Assembly (NCBI RefSeq): GCF_001010415.1
Contig: NZ_JPLE01000028.1
Coordinates: 20,946 to 84,945, forward strand
Direction of reading: 5' to 3'
DNA: 64,000 nt
From: Xanthomonas pisi DSM 18956
GTDB taxonomy: Bacteria; Pseudomonadota; Gammaproteobacteria; Xanthomonadales; Xanthomonadaceae
Within the stretch, counting starts at the first letter, position 1, and each line of letters starts with the position of its first letter. The translations under genes and the position numbers were made by a program. Shown here one piece after another: positions 17,186 through 25,844 of the stretch. The notes under the pieces are model-generated. The model saw nothing but the letters and a program-made list of their open reading frames with translations. It was not told the origin of the DNA and searched no databases.

Positions 17186-17822
17186 TTCACCACGGCAGCC
17201 GGTTCGGCTTTACCTGCTGGACGACCACACCTTGTTCCGTGAAGGGCTGCTGCGGCTGCTCGGCGCCGACGCGCGTTTCGACGTAGTGGGGCAATCGGGC
17301 ACCTTGGCGCAGGCCATCGTGCAGATCGCCTCACTGGAGCCGGATGTGGTCATCCTCGACTACGACATGGGTGAGTACAACGCCCTGGATTACATGCGGC
17401 GCCAGGCCGAGCAGGCGCGCCGTCCTGCCACGCTGGTGGTGACTGCAGGCTTGCCCGAGCGGGACGCGCTGGCGTTGATCCGGTTGGGCGTCTCAGGTAT
17501 CTGCCGCAAGGACGTGTCCACCGATGAGCTGATCGACAGCATCCACGCTGTGGCGATGGGGCGAGTGCTGATCGACCAGCGCTATCTCCAGTCGTTGGTG
17601 GCGCAGAGCACCCAGGAAAGCCGGCCCAGCTTCACGGACCGTGAGCGGGAGGTGCTGCGCGGCCTTCTGCGCGGGCAGTCCAACAAGCTGATCGCACGCC
17701 AGTTGGGTAGCTCGGAAAGCGCCATCAAGGCGAGCTTCCAGCAACTGTTCAACAAGCTCGACGTGCGTTCGCGCAGTCAGCTGGTGATGGTGATTCTGCA
17801 GGACTATCGCGACCTGGTCTGA
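17178..17822 (+). CDS. LuxR/NarL-type response regulator
   Basis: 214 aa. Receiver domain at 1-125: RLYLLDDHTLFREGLLRLL (acidic pocket DD), VVILDYDMGEYNALDYM (phospho-accepting Asp in ILD), switch Thr in LVVTAG, and Lys in GICRKDVS. The C-terminal HTH_LuxR is TDREREVLRGLLRGQSNKLIARQLGSSESAIKASFQQLFNKLDVRSRSQLVMVI. The start overlaps the end of the kinase gene by 8 bases, so they are translationally coupled. It acts as a cytoplasmic DNA-binding regulator phosphorylated by the partner kinase. Confidence 0.92.
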   Translation: MDDSPRQPVRLYLLDDHTLFREGLLRLLGADARFDVVGQSGTLAQAIVQIASLEPDVVILDYDMGEYNALDYMRRQAEQARRPATLVVTAGLPERDALALIRLGVSGICRKDVSTDELIDSIHAVAMGRVLIDQRYLQSLVAQSTQESRPSFTDREREVLRGLLRGQSNKLIARQLGSSESAIKASFQQLFNKLDVRSRSQLVMVILQDYRDLV

Positions 17823-18466
17823 CACGGCCCCGGCTCGGTGGCGTCGGCAAGGCGAACCGATCGAGGTTCACACGATCGACAGTTGCGTGTCTGGGACGAG
17901 CGCATCGAGTGCTGCTTCCCGAAGGCTGAAACCGGTCTTGAACATCTGTCACTCGATCACGCTGACCGCGCCCGCGCTCGACACAGGGCACGTCGCCATC
18001 CAATGTCTGGCGTAGTCATACGCTGCGCTTCGATCAGTGAAGCCAACCCCGGAGATTGGCTGGCGTCGACGTGTGATGCCGCCGGGTCTGGGAATCGGGT
18101 GCTCTGGAAGGAGTTTCCCGCCAGCAGGGGAGAAGTGGGCGGTGAGCAGGTATTCGCCCACGTGCCGAAGTGCGGTAACGCCCAATAGTGTCGCTGCTCG
18201 GTGTGCTCACCACGTCAGTTCGTCTGACCCTATCGTCAGTAACCGGCTGTCGGGCCCGCTTGGTGACGCGCTATCGTGCAGGAGAATCGTCCAGGACGCT
18301 GTCGGCGATAGGCGGACCGGACTGTAGCTAATTCCTTCGGCTGCCCGAAACGTCATGAGAGGAAGTAGCGTCATCAGCGCACGACGGAGAGCCGCTGCGC
18401 ACATCCGGGCCCGCCGAGAGAACACCTTCGCTGTGAAACATTCCCGGGCATCACCCAAGAACCAGA
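17823..18466. other. Intergenic region upstream of the lasso locus
   Basis: About 640 bases separate the two-component genes from the lasso locus. On the minus strand 17949-18185 is a 78-codon frame (TTG start) with an A-Y-D-Y-A-x-x-W-M-type ending like some small Xanthomonas proteins. The weak start and absent ribosome-binding site make it doubtful. No terminator or repeat was recognised. Confidence 0.35.
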
Positions 18467-18493
18467 CTCTATTGTTACTATGTAACAATAGAG
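18467..18493. promoter_or_regulatory. Operator palindrome O1 of the lasso locus
   Basis: A perfect inverted repeat with 12-base arms (18467-18478 and 18482-18493) around the 3-base spacer TAT. The core reads TGTTAC-TAT-GTAACA. It ends 21 bases before the TTG start of the TonB receptor, where a repressor would block transcription. The same core stands before the lasso precursor (25541-25555) and, as TGTTAT-N3-ATAACA, before the right-hand TonB receptor operon (34502-34522). A 3-base centre with dyad arms fits a dimeric helix-turn-helix repressor of the GntR or similar class; no regulator gene is present in the locus. Confidence 0.75.
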
Positions 18494-18514
18494 TTGTCCT
18501 GGGGAGAGGTCACC

Positions 18515-21127
18515 TTGCGTTGTGGAGCTTTTGCGGTCACAGGAATGCTGTCGACGGGTCTGGCAGTGGCAATGCCAGCCTTCGCGGAAGAGACGGAAGC
18601 GAACCCGTCCATGCGGGTGGATAAAGAATTCGAGGTCATCACGGTTGGCAGCCGCTTTGGCGGTCGTTCCATGCTGCAGTCTGCAACGCCCGTAGATCTG
18701 ATTTCCAGGGAAGAGATGGAGCGCAGCGGTCGCGTCGATCTGCTCCAGATGCTCAAGGCCGAGGTGCCCAGCTTCAACATCCCGCGGCCAATCGCATCGG
18801 GTGCTGGTGACTACCTGATGCCGCCCTCGCTGAGGGGACTGGGCCCAGGTGAGGTGCTGGTGCTGATCAATGGCAAGCGTCGCCACACGTCGGCGGATCT
18901 CAACGCAAGCAACGGCGTCGGACGAGGCGATATCTCCATCGATTTCAATGCCATCCCATCACTGGCGCTATCTCGCGTCGAAGTTCTCCGCGATGGTGCG
19001 GCGGCACAGTATGGGTCGGATGCGATCTCCGGCGTCATCAACCTCACCCTGGATCGGTCGCTTGAAACAACTGCCCACGCGACTTACGTCACGACAAGCA
19101 GGGGCGATGGGGAAACGCATGAGATCGCTGCTGCCACCGGCTTTAAGCTTGGCGAAGAGGGCGTGTTGCGCCTAACCGCGGCCACGCAAGACATCGGCGC
19201 CAGCAACCGAGCGCGTCCCGATACGCGGCAGCAGTATTTCGGCACCAACGCTGCGGGCGCGCCCGTCATGCCATCCGGCAACTACGGCTCCGGGACAGGG
19301 CTGACTCCGTCGAATGGCACGCTCGATGCGCGCGAGGCAGGCTTTGGCCGTGACGTGTTCTTCCAGGGCACCCAGCCAAGCACCAATCGGCAGCTGTTCT
19401 ACAACTTGATAACGCCCCTGTCTGACGCAGTGGAGCTCTATTCCTTCGGCGGCCACAGCCGCCTGGATGGAGATATCACCTACTTCTTTCGGCGCGCCGG
19501 CCAGGACGAAACGCTGCGCGCCATTTATCCGGATGGTTACAGCCCAATGCTGGACACTCGCATCGATAACACGTCGGTCGCGATGGGCTTGCGAGGCCCT
19601 GACGTGGCGGGCTTCGGGTGGGACGTGTCGACTGTCTACGGGCGCAACACCCAGGACCTTTCCTACTTCGACAGCGTCAATGTCTCGCTCGGCGCCAGGT
19701 CACCGACGCGTTTCCATCGCAGTAGCGCAGACTTCGATCAGTGGACCACCAATCTCGATCTGAATCGCGAGATCGCCCTGGGCAGCTTCAACCCGCTGCG
19801 CTTGGCACTGGGCGCGGAGCATCGTTACGAACAGTATCGGCTGTGGTCCGGTGCCGAAGCCGGATACATCGACGGGGGCGTTCCCATCCTCGACGGGCCC
19901 AATGCGGGTCGGCCGGCGATTCCCGGCGCACAGCCAGGTCCAAGCAATGGCCCGGACGACCACGCGTTGCTGGACCGAAACAGTCAGGCGATCTACGTCG
20001 AAGCCGAGCAATCGCCAACTGACCGCCTGCTGCTCAGCGCTGCCGCTCGCTATGAGCGCTACTCCGACTTCGGCGATACGACCAACGTCAAGGTAGCGAG
20101 TCGTTTTCAGCTGAGCCAGCAATGGGCACTGCGGAGCTCCTACAACACTGGCTTCCGTGCTCCCGCGTTAGCGCAGTCTGGCTATAACGCGTCCAATACG
20201 CTGATCCTCAACGGCTCGCAGGCGATTGTGCGGGTTGCCGCAGTGGGAACCGATGCGGCGCAGTTGGCAGGAGCGACCGATCTCAAGCCCGAAACGTCCA
20301 ACAACGTCTCGCTTGGCACGGTGTTTCAGGCGGGCAACTGGTCAGCATCGCTGGATGCCTACCAGATCAAGGTCCGCGACCGCATTGCGATCTCCTCAAC
20401 GTTCCAGGATCCCCGCCTGACCAGCTACCTGGCCGCCAATGGGCAATCTGGTTTCGCAGCGATCTCCTTCTTGACCAACGCCGTGGATACCGTCACACGT
20501 GGCATGGATCTGGTCATCAACTATCGGCGTCAGCTTGAACGCGGTGGAGTGCTGACCGGTACTTTCGCCGGGAACTACAACACGACCGATTTCGACCGGA
20601 TTGCTGGCACGCCGGCACCGATTGCTGCGCTGGGCATAACCACGCCGCTATTCGACCTGACCCAGCAGCTGCGCTACTCCGACAGCCAGCCTCGCGACAA
20701 GCTCATGTTCCATCTGAACTATGTGCATGGCCGCTTCTCGGCAAACCTGACCAACACCCGCTATGGCCAAGTCTCCAGCGTCGCCCTGACCGGCAGGAAC
20801 GCAGCGCAGGTCGCAGTGCTCACGCCAGGCTACGACACGCGCCTGGTACCGGCGTCGGCCACCACATACGACATCATCCAGACCTTCTCGCCAAAGATCA
20901 TCACCGATCTGGAACTGTCCGCGCAGGTGACACCGGCACTGCGGCTGAGCATTGGCGCGCAGAACCTGTTTGACGTCTATCCGGACGAGAACATCGCATC
21001 CACTGCGGCCAGTGTCGCAGTGGGAACCAATGGCTCGGACAACGCAGGCACGCATCCGTATAACGCCACATCGCCGTTCGGCTTTGCTGGGCGCGCATTG
21101 TTTATCCGGGCCGGGCTCACGTTCTAG
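18515..21127 (+). CDS. TonB-dependent receptor (left operon of lasso locus)
   Basis: 870 aa. I start at TTG 18515 because GGGGAGAGG lies 6-7 bases upstream and the signal peptide (LRCGAFAVTGMLSTGLAVAMPAFAEE) begins there; the frame also has TTG at 18494. Plug domain: FEVITVGSRFGGRSMLQSATPVDLISREEMERSGRVDLLQMLKAEVPSFN, LRGLGPGEVLVLINGKRRH, and VEVLRDGAAAQYGSDAISGVINLTL. A C-terminal 22-strand barrel ends in F (AGLTF). It should import a specific ligand across the outer membrane using TonB energy. It leads an operon with a Tat-exported PLP-fold enzyme and an ABC exporter under operator O1, so the ligand is plausibly the lasso peptide or its target metabolite. Confidence 0.93.
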   Translation: MRCGAFAVTGMLSTGLAVAMPAFAEETEANPSMRVDKEFEVITVGSRFGGRSMLQSATPVDLISREEMERSGRVDLLQMLKAEVPSFNIPRPIASGAGDYLMPPSLRGLGPGEVLVLINGKRRHTSADLNASNGVGRGDISIDFNAIPSLALSRVEVLRDGAAAQYGSDAISGVINLTLDRSLETTAHATYVTTSRGDGETHEIAAATGFKLGEEGVLRLTAATQDIGASNRARPDTRQQYFGTNAAGAPVMPSGNYGSGTGLTPSNGTLDAREAGFGRDVFFQGTQPSTNRQLFYNLITPLSDAVELYSFGGHSRLDGDITYFFRRAGQDETLRAIYPDGYSPMLDTRIDNTSVAMGLRGPDVAGFGWDVSTVYGRNTQDLSYFDSVNVSLGARSPTRFHRSSADFDQWTTNLDLNREIALGSFNPLRLALGAEHRYEQYRLWSGAEAGYIDGGVPILDGPNAGRPAIPGAQPGPSNGPDDHALLDRNSQAIYVEAEQSPTDRLLLSAAARYERYSDFGDTTNVKVASRFQLSQQWALRSSYNTGFRAPALAQSGYNASNTLILNGSQAIVRVAAVGTDAAQLAGATDLKPETSNNVSLGTVFQAGNWSASLDAYQIKVRDRIAISSTFQDPRLTSYLAANGQSGFAAISFLTNAVDTVTRGMDLVINYRRQLERGGVLTGTFAGNYNTTDFDRIAGTPAPIAALGITTPLFDLTQQLRYSDSQPRDKLMFHLNYVHGRFSANLTNTRYGQVSSVALTGRNAAQVAVLTPGYDTRLVPASATTYDIIQTFSPKIITDLELSAQVTPALRLSIGAQNLFDVYPDENIASTAASVAVGTNGSDNAGTHPYNATSPFGFAGRALFIRAGLTF

Positions 21128-21172
21128 GCGTGCTGTCACCCGTGTCGAAACCAAGCAATTGACGGAGGAAGA

Positions 21173-22471
21173 ATGATGGGGAGCCGCAGGAACTTTCTGA
21201 AGGTGTCGGCATCGTTGGCGGCCACGTCGTTGGTGCCTGAGGGTGCGGTTGCAAAGAGCGAAGTCGGCATCCCATTCTCGGACAAGCCTCCGCAGGAACT
21301 TGCACGCGACGAAGCGCACTGGCATGCAGTCCGCAGACTCTACTCAACCCAGGACGAGATCATCAACCTCGAACACGGCTATTGGGGAAAGATGTCCACC
21401 TCCGTGGAGCAGGTCTTGGCGCACCACACGCACCGAGTCAACCGTGATCTATCGTGGTATGCACGCCGTGATTACGACCGCGATTTCATGGCTGCGCGGG
21501 CCGTGGTCGCCGAAGCGCTCGGCGCCAGCGTCAACGAGGTGATGCTTACGCGTAATGCGACGGAGTCTTTCGTCAATCTGATCACGCAGTACGATGGACT
21601 GTCGCCAGGTGATGCAATCGCCTGGGCCGATGTGGACTATCCGGAGTTCAAGCGCATGATGGCCTGGCTGGCCGACACGCGGCAGGTGCAGGGTTTTATG
21701 CTCGCGCTTCCCAGCACCGGCAACGATGACGACTACGTAAGGGCCTACGAACAGGCATTCGACACCTATCCACAGCTGAAGTTGCTGCTGCTGACCCATG
21801 TCAGCAATCAGCATGGGCTGGTACTGCCAGTACGGCGAATTGCGGCGCTTGCCAGACAACGCGGGATCCAGGTCATCTGCGATTGCGCCCAGTCCTGGGG
21901 GCTGCTCGATTTTACCGTTGACGCATTGGACGTGGATTGGGCAGTGTTCAACCTACACAAATGGATAGGCTCGCCTGTAGGCATCGGCGCCTTGTACATG
22001 CGGCAAGGCACGCTGGAGCAGGTCAGACCGTTTCCGGGCGAACCCGACGGCGATGCTGATGTCGCCAACCGCGTGCATCTGGCTACTTCCGACTTTGCAG
22101 CGTTCATGACGGTTCCCGCTGCCATGAGCTTCCATCAGTCGATCGGTGGCGCCAACAAGGCAGCGCGCCTGAGCTATTTACGCCATGTGTGGACCAGTCG
22201 GTTGCGCGCAGTGGAGGCGGTCGAGCTGCTGGGAGCGGCAAGCGATCACAATGCGTCCGGCATGGGGGCCTTCCGCTTCCGCGGCCGATCGTCGAAGTCA
22301 GACGTCACGGCGCTGCAACAACGGTTGCAGGATGAGTTCGGTATCTTCACTGTCGTTCGGAGCGACTTGCACAGCGGCTCGTGTATCCGAGTGACACCAC
22401 AAATCTTCACCCCAGTAGGGGACATGCATCTGCTGGCGGATGCGATCGTTCGCATCGACCGAACCTCCTGA
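21173..22471 (+). CDS. Tat-exported class V aminotransferase-fold (isopenicillin N epimerase-like) enzyme
   Basis: 432 aa from ATG 21173; ATG 21176 has better spacing from GGAGG at 21164-21168. The N-terminus SRRNFLKVSASLAATSLVPEGAVA is a twin-arginine signal (S-R-R-x-F-L-K), so the folded, cofactor-loaded enzyme is exported to the periplasm. The fold type I domain has LTRNATESFVNLI (phosphate-binding turn), DVDYPEF, LTHVSNQHGLVLPV, VICDCAQSWG (Asp237 pairs with the pyridine N) and NLHKWIGSP (Lys263, Schiff base). Relatives include isopenicillin N epimerases, cysteine desulfurases and C-S/C-N lyases. It lies 45 bases after the TonB receptor gene, which implies that the two act on the same ligand in the periplasm. 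Confidence 0.88.
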   Translation: MMGSRRNFLKVSASLAATSLVPEGAVAKSEVGIPFSDKPPQELARDEAHWHAVRRLYSTQDEIINLEHGYWGKMSTSVEQVLAHHTHRVNRDLSWYARRDYDRDFMAARAVVAEALGASVNEVMLTRNATESFVNLITQYDGLSPGDAIAWADVDYPEFKRMMAWLADTRQVQGFMLALPSTGNDDDYVRAYEQAFDTYPQLKLLLLTHVSNQHGLVLPVRRIAALARQRGIQVICDCAQSWGLLDFTVDALDVDWAVFNLHKWIGSPVGIGALYMRQGTLEQVRPFPGEPDGDADVANRVHLATSDFAAFMTVPAAMSFHQSIGGANKAARLSYLRHVWTSRLRAVEAVELLGAASDHNASGMGAFRFRGRSSKSDVTALQQRLQDEFGIFTVVRSDLHSGSCIRVTPQIFTPVGDMHLLADAIVRIDRTS

Positions 22472-22548
22472 GCCTTTGGCACAGCAGTGCGGGTCCTACG
22501 AGCACGCAGCCCGATGTGTGCATGTGGGAATGACATGTTCTTGAGCAG

Positions 22549-24258
22549 GTGCTGCGCGTGAAAACTTCCATTGCAACGCCGTCCCCCTCCATGGTCTTCC
22601 CAGCCATTGAAATCCTGACGGCGTATTTGAAATCCGATCGACGGGCGCTGCTACGCGTCGTCGTCGTGGTGGTATTGGCCAGCGCCACAACCGTGGCTGC
22701 GCCCCTGCTGTTTTCGCGTCTCATCGATCGCTTGCCACAGGATGGCGCACCCGCCTTGATGTGGGCATTCGTGGCTTATGGTGCGCTGCTCGGACTGAGT
22801 GCAGCGCTGCAACAGATGGTGCAGTACCTGTCGTTCATGAGTTCGGAGAACCTCGGTTTCATTACGAGCACCCGCTACTTTGCAGCCATCCTCAAGAAAA
22901 CCACCGCTTTCTTCATCGAGCATAATCCGGCAGAAATTCAGGCCGCCGGCGAGCGTGGGCGCAGCGGGCTGAAAATCCTGGTGCAGTTGGCGCTGGTCGC
23001 TTTCATTCCTGGCGTCTTGCAGATCCTGCTGAGCCTGTCGACGTTGGGCGCACTGATCGACCTGCAGCTTGTACTGGTCGTGGTGATCTATGGCGCTGCA
23101 GCCATTGGTCTATCGACAATCGCCACCCGGCGTGCGCGCGTCCACCTGGAGTCAGCCACCAACGCCGGGCAGGAGAATGCCCGCTTTGTCGGCAACGCCA
23201 TGAACGCAATGGAGACGCTGCGCCAGTTCGGTAGCCACGCATGGATGACACAGCGGTTCGAGCAGCGTGCGCAAATGGTACGTGACCACTGGCGTGCCTA
23301 CGTACTGCAGCGCCTGAGCTATATCGCGTTGCTGGGGCTCGGTTTGGCGATCCAGTTTGCTGTCACGTTCCAGTTGCTGCTCCCGCGCTATCACGCCGGT
23401 GCGGTCAGCGTGGGTGATCTGGTCCTGTTCAATTTATTGCTGTTGCAGCTCAACACGCCGTTCGAAGCGATTGCGCGGGCCATTGATGATGTCGCACGTG
23501 CCAGGGCAATGCTGGTCCCGCTGGTAACGCTGTGGGCCGCCCCCGAGGAGCCGCGCCTGCACGATGCGCAGCGTTTTATCCCGAGCGATGGACGTATCGT
23601 GTTCGATGCCGTCGACTATCATTACGCCACTGGGCGTGGTGTGGCGGGTGTAAGTTTCCACGCCGAGCGGGGTGGCATTACCTTCCTGATGGGCGATACG
23701 GGAGCAGGGAAGTCAACGCTCTTCAAGCTCGCACTGAAGAGCATCGAACCGGATGCAGGCCGCATCCTGATCGATGGGGTCGACCTCGCGTACATCGATC
23801 GTGCCAACTGGCATGCATGTGTGGCGGTCGTCCCACAGGATGTCGTGCTGCTCAACGAAACGCTGGCAGACAATATCCTGCTCGGTCGCCCACGGAATGA
23901 AGCCCGTCTGCGGGAGGTCGTTGCCAACGCCGCCATCCTGCCGCTCATCGACGCATTGCCACGTGGCCTGGACACCGCCGTTGGCGAACGCGGCCTCAAA
24001 CTCTCCGGTGGCGAACGTCAGCGCATTGCAATCGCGCGCGCACTTTATGGAGACCCGGCGATCCTGCTGCTGGACGAAGCCAGTTCCGCACTGGACGAGG
24101 GGACGCAACAGGTGGTGATGGCGCACTTGCGTGCACTTGCTGGAAAAGTGACGGTACTTGCCATCACGCACCGACAGGGCGGGGTGGCACAGACCGATCG
24201 GGTGATCAGGCTGAATGGTGGAAGGAACACAGCGCCGCAGCCGGTCGACATCGCTTGA
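22549..24258 (+). CDS. ABC exporter with fused membrane and ATPase domains (probable lasso peptide exporter)
   Basis: 569 aa. Residues 1 to about 310 are an ABC type-1 six-helix membrane domain (LLRVVVVVVLASATTVAAPLLFSRLIDRL, LVQLALVAFIPGVLQILLSL, LSYIALLGLGLAIQFAVTFQLLLPRY). Residues about 340-560 are the ATPase: Walker A GDTGAGKST, Q-loop VVPQDVVL, signature LSGGERQRIAIARAL, Walker B AILLLDEASSALDEG, H-loop ITHRQ. This is the family of lasso D proteins, which export the mature peptide and give self-immunity. The start is uncertain: GTG 22549, GTG 22558 and ATG 22591 are all in frame without a strong ribosome-binding site. It is the third gene of the left operon. 24259-24495 beyond it has no gene. 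Confidence 0.88.
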   Translation: MLRVKTSIATPSPSMVFPAIEILTAYLKSDRRALLRVVVVVVLASATTVAAPLLFSRLIDRLPQDGAPALMWAFVAYGALLGLSAALQQMVQYLSFMSSENLGFITSTRYFAAILKKTTAFFIEHNPAEIQAAGERGRSGLKILVQLALVAFIPGVLQILLSLSTLGALIDLQLVLVVVIYGAAAIGLSTIATRRARVHLESATNAGQENARFVGNAMNAMETLRQFGSHAWMTQRFEQRAQMVRDHWRAYVLQRLSYIALLGLGLAIQFAVTFQLLLPRYHAGAVSVGDLVLFNLLLLQLNTPFEAIARAIDDVARARAMLVPLVTLWAAPEEPRLHDAQRFIPSDGRIVFDAVDYHYATGRGVAGVSFHAERGGITFLMGDTGAGKSTLFKLALKSIEPDAGRILIDGVDLAYIDRANWHACVAVVPQDVVLLNETLADNILLGRPRNEARLREVVANAAILPLIDALPRGLDTAVGERGLKLSGGERQRIAIARALYGDPAILLLDEASSALDEGTQQVVMAHLRALAGKVTVLAITHRQGGVAQTDRVIRLNGGRNTAPQPVDIA

Positions 24259-24495
24259 AGGGAAACTTGCGCGTGCTCTGTGATTCGCCTGCGCAACCGT
24301 TAGCGGGCGGACCGGTTCGGATGAGCGCGACCCAAGACACACCCAACTCATCCAAAATGCGCGAGCTCTCAGTCACTCGGAGAAGCGTACAAGGCACTGT
24401 CAACGTAATCGCTGCCAACGTGGCACACCTCCGCAATCGTGCCGCCACGAGATCCGCCATTCCACCTGCTTGCGCCTGTACGTCTGCGTCACGCG

Positions 24496-25497
24496 CTAGG
24501 CAGCCGGCACTGTCGTTCGCTTCAGATCCAGCTTTGCACGTAGCACATAGTTCTTCCTGACCACGGGCACGACCTGCGTCAGGCGCGCATCGCTGTAATC
24601 CTTGAATAACGGTGGCCGGGCCGCGCGCAGGTAGAACTCACGCTCCTGCTTGATCGCTGCAGGCAATAGAATGTCAGATATGTCGTTATCACTGGCGTCC
24701 GTCACCAGGCAGGGGATGTGGCGGATGCCAAGCGAGCGCAGCAGATGGGCGCGGTGGGAGCCATTTGTCAGGATGATGCGGTCGCCGAACCGGGTTGCGC
24801 TGATGACATTATCGCTGAAGCCAAGATAGATCACGATCGCATGGCTGGCTGCGCCGAATGGCTCGTAGGACGTAATCGCGGATGGGTCGAGCACTGCAAC
24901 ATCGAGAAAGCGCAGGTCGTTGGATGCCGAGGCAAACGCGTAGTCCCCGTCGGCCTGGGAATAGCGCACTGGCGGATGCGCACCAACTCCTTGGCCGGCG
25001 GCAAGCGCCATCACCTCGCGAGCGCTCGGAGCGGCAGGAAAAAACTCCCTCAGCGTCGCGAGATGACGAAGATTGAGGGAATCCTGGAAGACCACCATGC
25101 GATCCACCTCCACCATGCGCCATGCACGCGGCACCAAGCTGGTGATGCGGTGCATCGACGGTTGTCGCAAGGCTGCCGCCCCCAGAGCCTGCAAATCGTC
25201 CGGCAGCGCTTGCACGTCGATCGCATCGGCATAGCCCGCTTCGCTGGCAGCAAGCTCTAGTGCCACAGCGCGTGCGTCTCGCCATCGTTGAAGTTGCTCT
25301 GCTTCGTCCACATGCCCGGGTGGGCAGCGTTCGCGCACGAACCGAATCAGCCTGGACAAGGGGAACAGCCCATGCAGCACCAGCGTCGGGTCAAATGCAT
25401 CGGTCGTGTCTTCAACATGCATGCCCGCTTCTGTTGCGGGGTTCTTGATGGGGGAGTTTCCGGCAGCTGCGTTGTGCTGTTCTGTGATTATTGTCAC
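24496..25497 (-). CDS. ParB/sulfiredoxin-like protein divergent from the lasso precursor
   Basis: 333 aa from GTG 25497 (ATG 25422 is an alternative). The C-terminal half carries a ParB/Srx-type nucleotide-binding motif: RFGDRIILTNGSHRAHLLRSLGIRHIPCLVTDASDND, where G-x-H-R-x-x-x-x-x-x-x-G corresponds to the family's G-x-x-R/H-R signature. The N-terminal half is helical (GLFPLSRLIRFVRERCPPGHVDEAEQLQRWRDARAVALELA) and unassigned. No signal peptide is present, so it is cytoplasmic. It faces away from the lasso precursor; operator O2 lies between the two starts (43 bases from this one), so both may be co-regulated. Its role is unknown: candidates are a precursor- or core-modifying kinase/nucleotidyl enzyme, or a regulator. 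Confidence 0.6.
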   Translation of the reverse strand: MTIITEQHNAAAGNSPIKNPATEAGMHVEDTTDAFDPTLVLHGLFPLSRLIRFVRERCPPGHVDEAEQLQRWRDARAVALELAASEAGYADAIDVQALPDDLQALGAAALRQPSMHRITSLVPRAWRMVEVDRMVVFQDSLNLRHLATLREFFPAAPSAREVMALAAGQGVGAHPPVRYSQADGDYAFASASNDLRFLDVAVLDPSAITSYEPFGAASHAIVIYLGFSDNVISATRFGDRIILTNGSHRAHLLRSLGIRHIPCLVTDASDNDISDILLPAAIKQEREFYLRAARPPLFKDYSDARLTQVVPVVRKNYVLRAKLDLKRTTVPAA

Positions 25498-25540
25498 GCG
25501 GGGATTCCAGTTTCAAAGAATAAATCGGGACTTTCTCAAT

Positions 25541-25555
25541 TGTTACCTTGTAACA
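25541..25555. promoter_or_regulatory. Operator palindrome O2 upstream of the lasso precursor
   Basis: TGTTAC-CTT-GTAACA, a perfect 6-base-arm dyad with a 3-base centre, sharing its core with O1 at 18467 and O3 at 34502. It lies 43 bases from the start of the ParB-like gene on one side and 111 bases from the precursor start on the other, so one site could control both directions. Confidence 0.65.
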
Positions 25556-25610
25556 TTGGCTTGCCGCACACGCAATTGCAGAATCCGACGCAAGCTGCGG
25601 CTGTTTCATT

Positions 25611-25639
25611 CGCGTCCAACGACATCACCGTTGGACGCG
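25611..25639 (+). promoter_or_regulatory. Strong 5'-leader hairpin of the lasso precursor mRNA
   Basis: CGCGTCCAACG (25611-25621) pairs perfectly with CGTTGGACGCG (25629-25639) across a 7-base loop. It ends 16 bases before the AGGAG ribosome-binding site of the precursor. There is no U-tract, so it is not an intrinsic terminator. It more likely protects the mRNA 5' region or modulates access to the ribosome-binding site. Confidence 0.6.
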
Positions 25640-25666
25640 CCCACTAAATGACCAGAGGAGATGTTC

Positions 25667-25825
25667 ATGAACGCATTGATCGAACTCGGCTTGGCAGAAC
25701 AGTCCATCCAGCAGGATCAGGATGCTGGCAGCGACCTCATCGAGCTGGGCGCCGTGGTGTCTGAAACAAAGGCGCACGGCCATGGAACGTTGTGGGACGG
25801 CATCTTTCCGACCACGTCTCCGTAA
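25667..25825 (+). CDS. Lasso peptide precursor (A protein)
   Basis: 52 aa, too short for routine gene calling. ATG 25667 follows AGAGGAG with 6-base spacing; an in-frame ATG at 25661 touches the ribosome-binding site and is less likely. The leader is MNALIELGLAEQSI...SDLIELGAVVSETK, with Thr34 at position -2, the hallmark recognised by lasso transglutaminase-like proteases. The predicted core is AHGHGTLWDGIFPTTSP (17 residues): Ala1 N-terminus, Asp9 for a nine-residue macrolactam, an 8-residue loop/tail with Phe12 as a candidate plug and Pro17 last. Ala at position 1 is rare (Gly is usual). No Cys, so class II. B and C genes follow. The leader's L-I-E-L-G motif occurs twice, perhaps reflecting the RRE-binding helix. 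Confidence 0.88.
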   Translation: MNALIELGLAEQSIQQDQDAGSDLIELGAVVSETKAHGHGTLWDGIFPTTSP

Positions 25826-25844
25826 CCGACACTGCTGAAGGTTA

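Noticed and set aside
17949..18185. A 78-codon minus-strand small gene
   Set aside because: TTG start without ribosome-binding site and only a vague resemblance to small Xanthomonas proteins; kept only as a note.
24321..24560. A second lasso precursor downstream of the exporter
   Set aside because: The frame MSATQDTPNSSKM... has no Thr at -2, no Gly/Ala1 with Glu/Asp at 7-9, and no ribosome-binding site.
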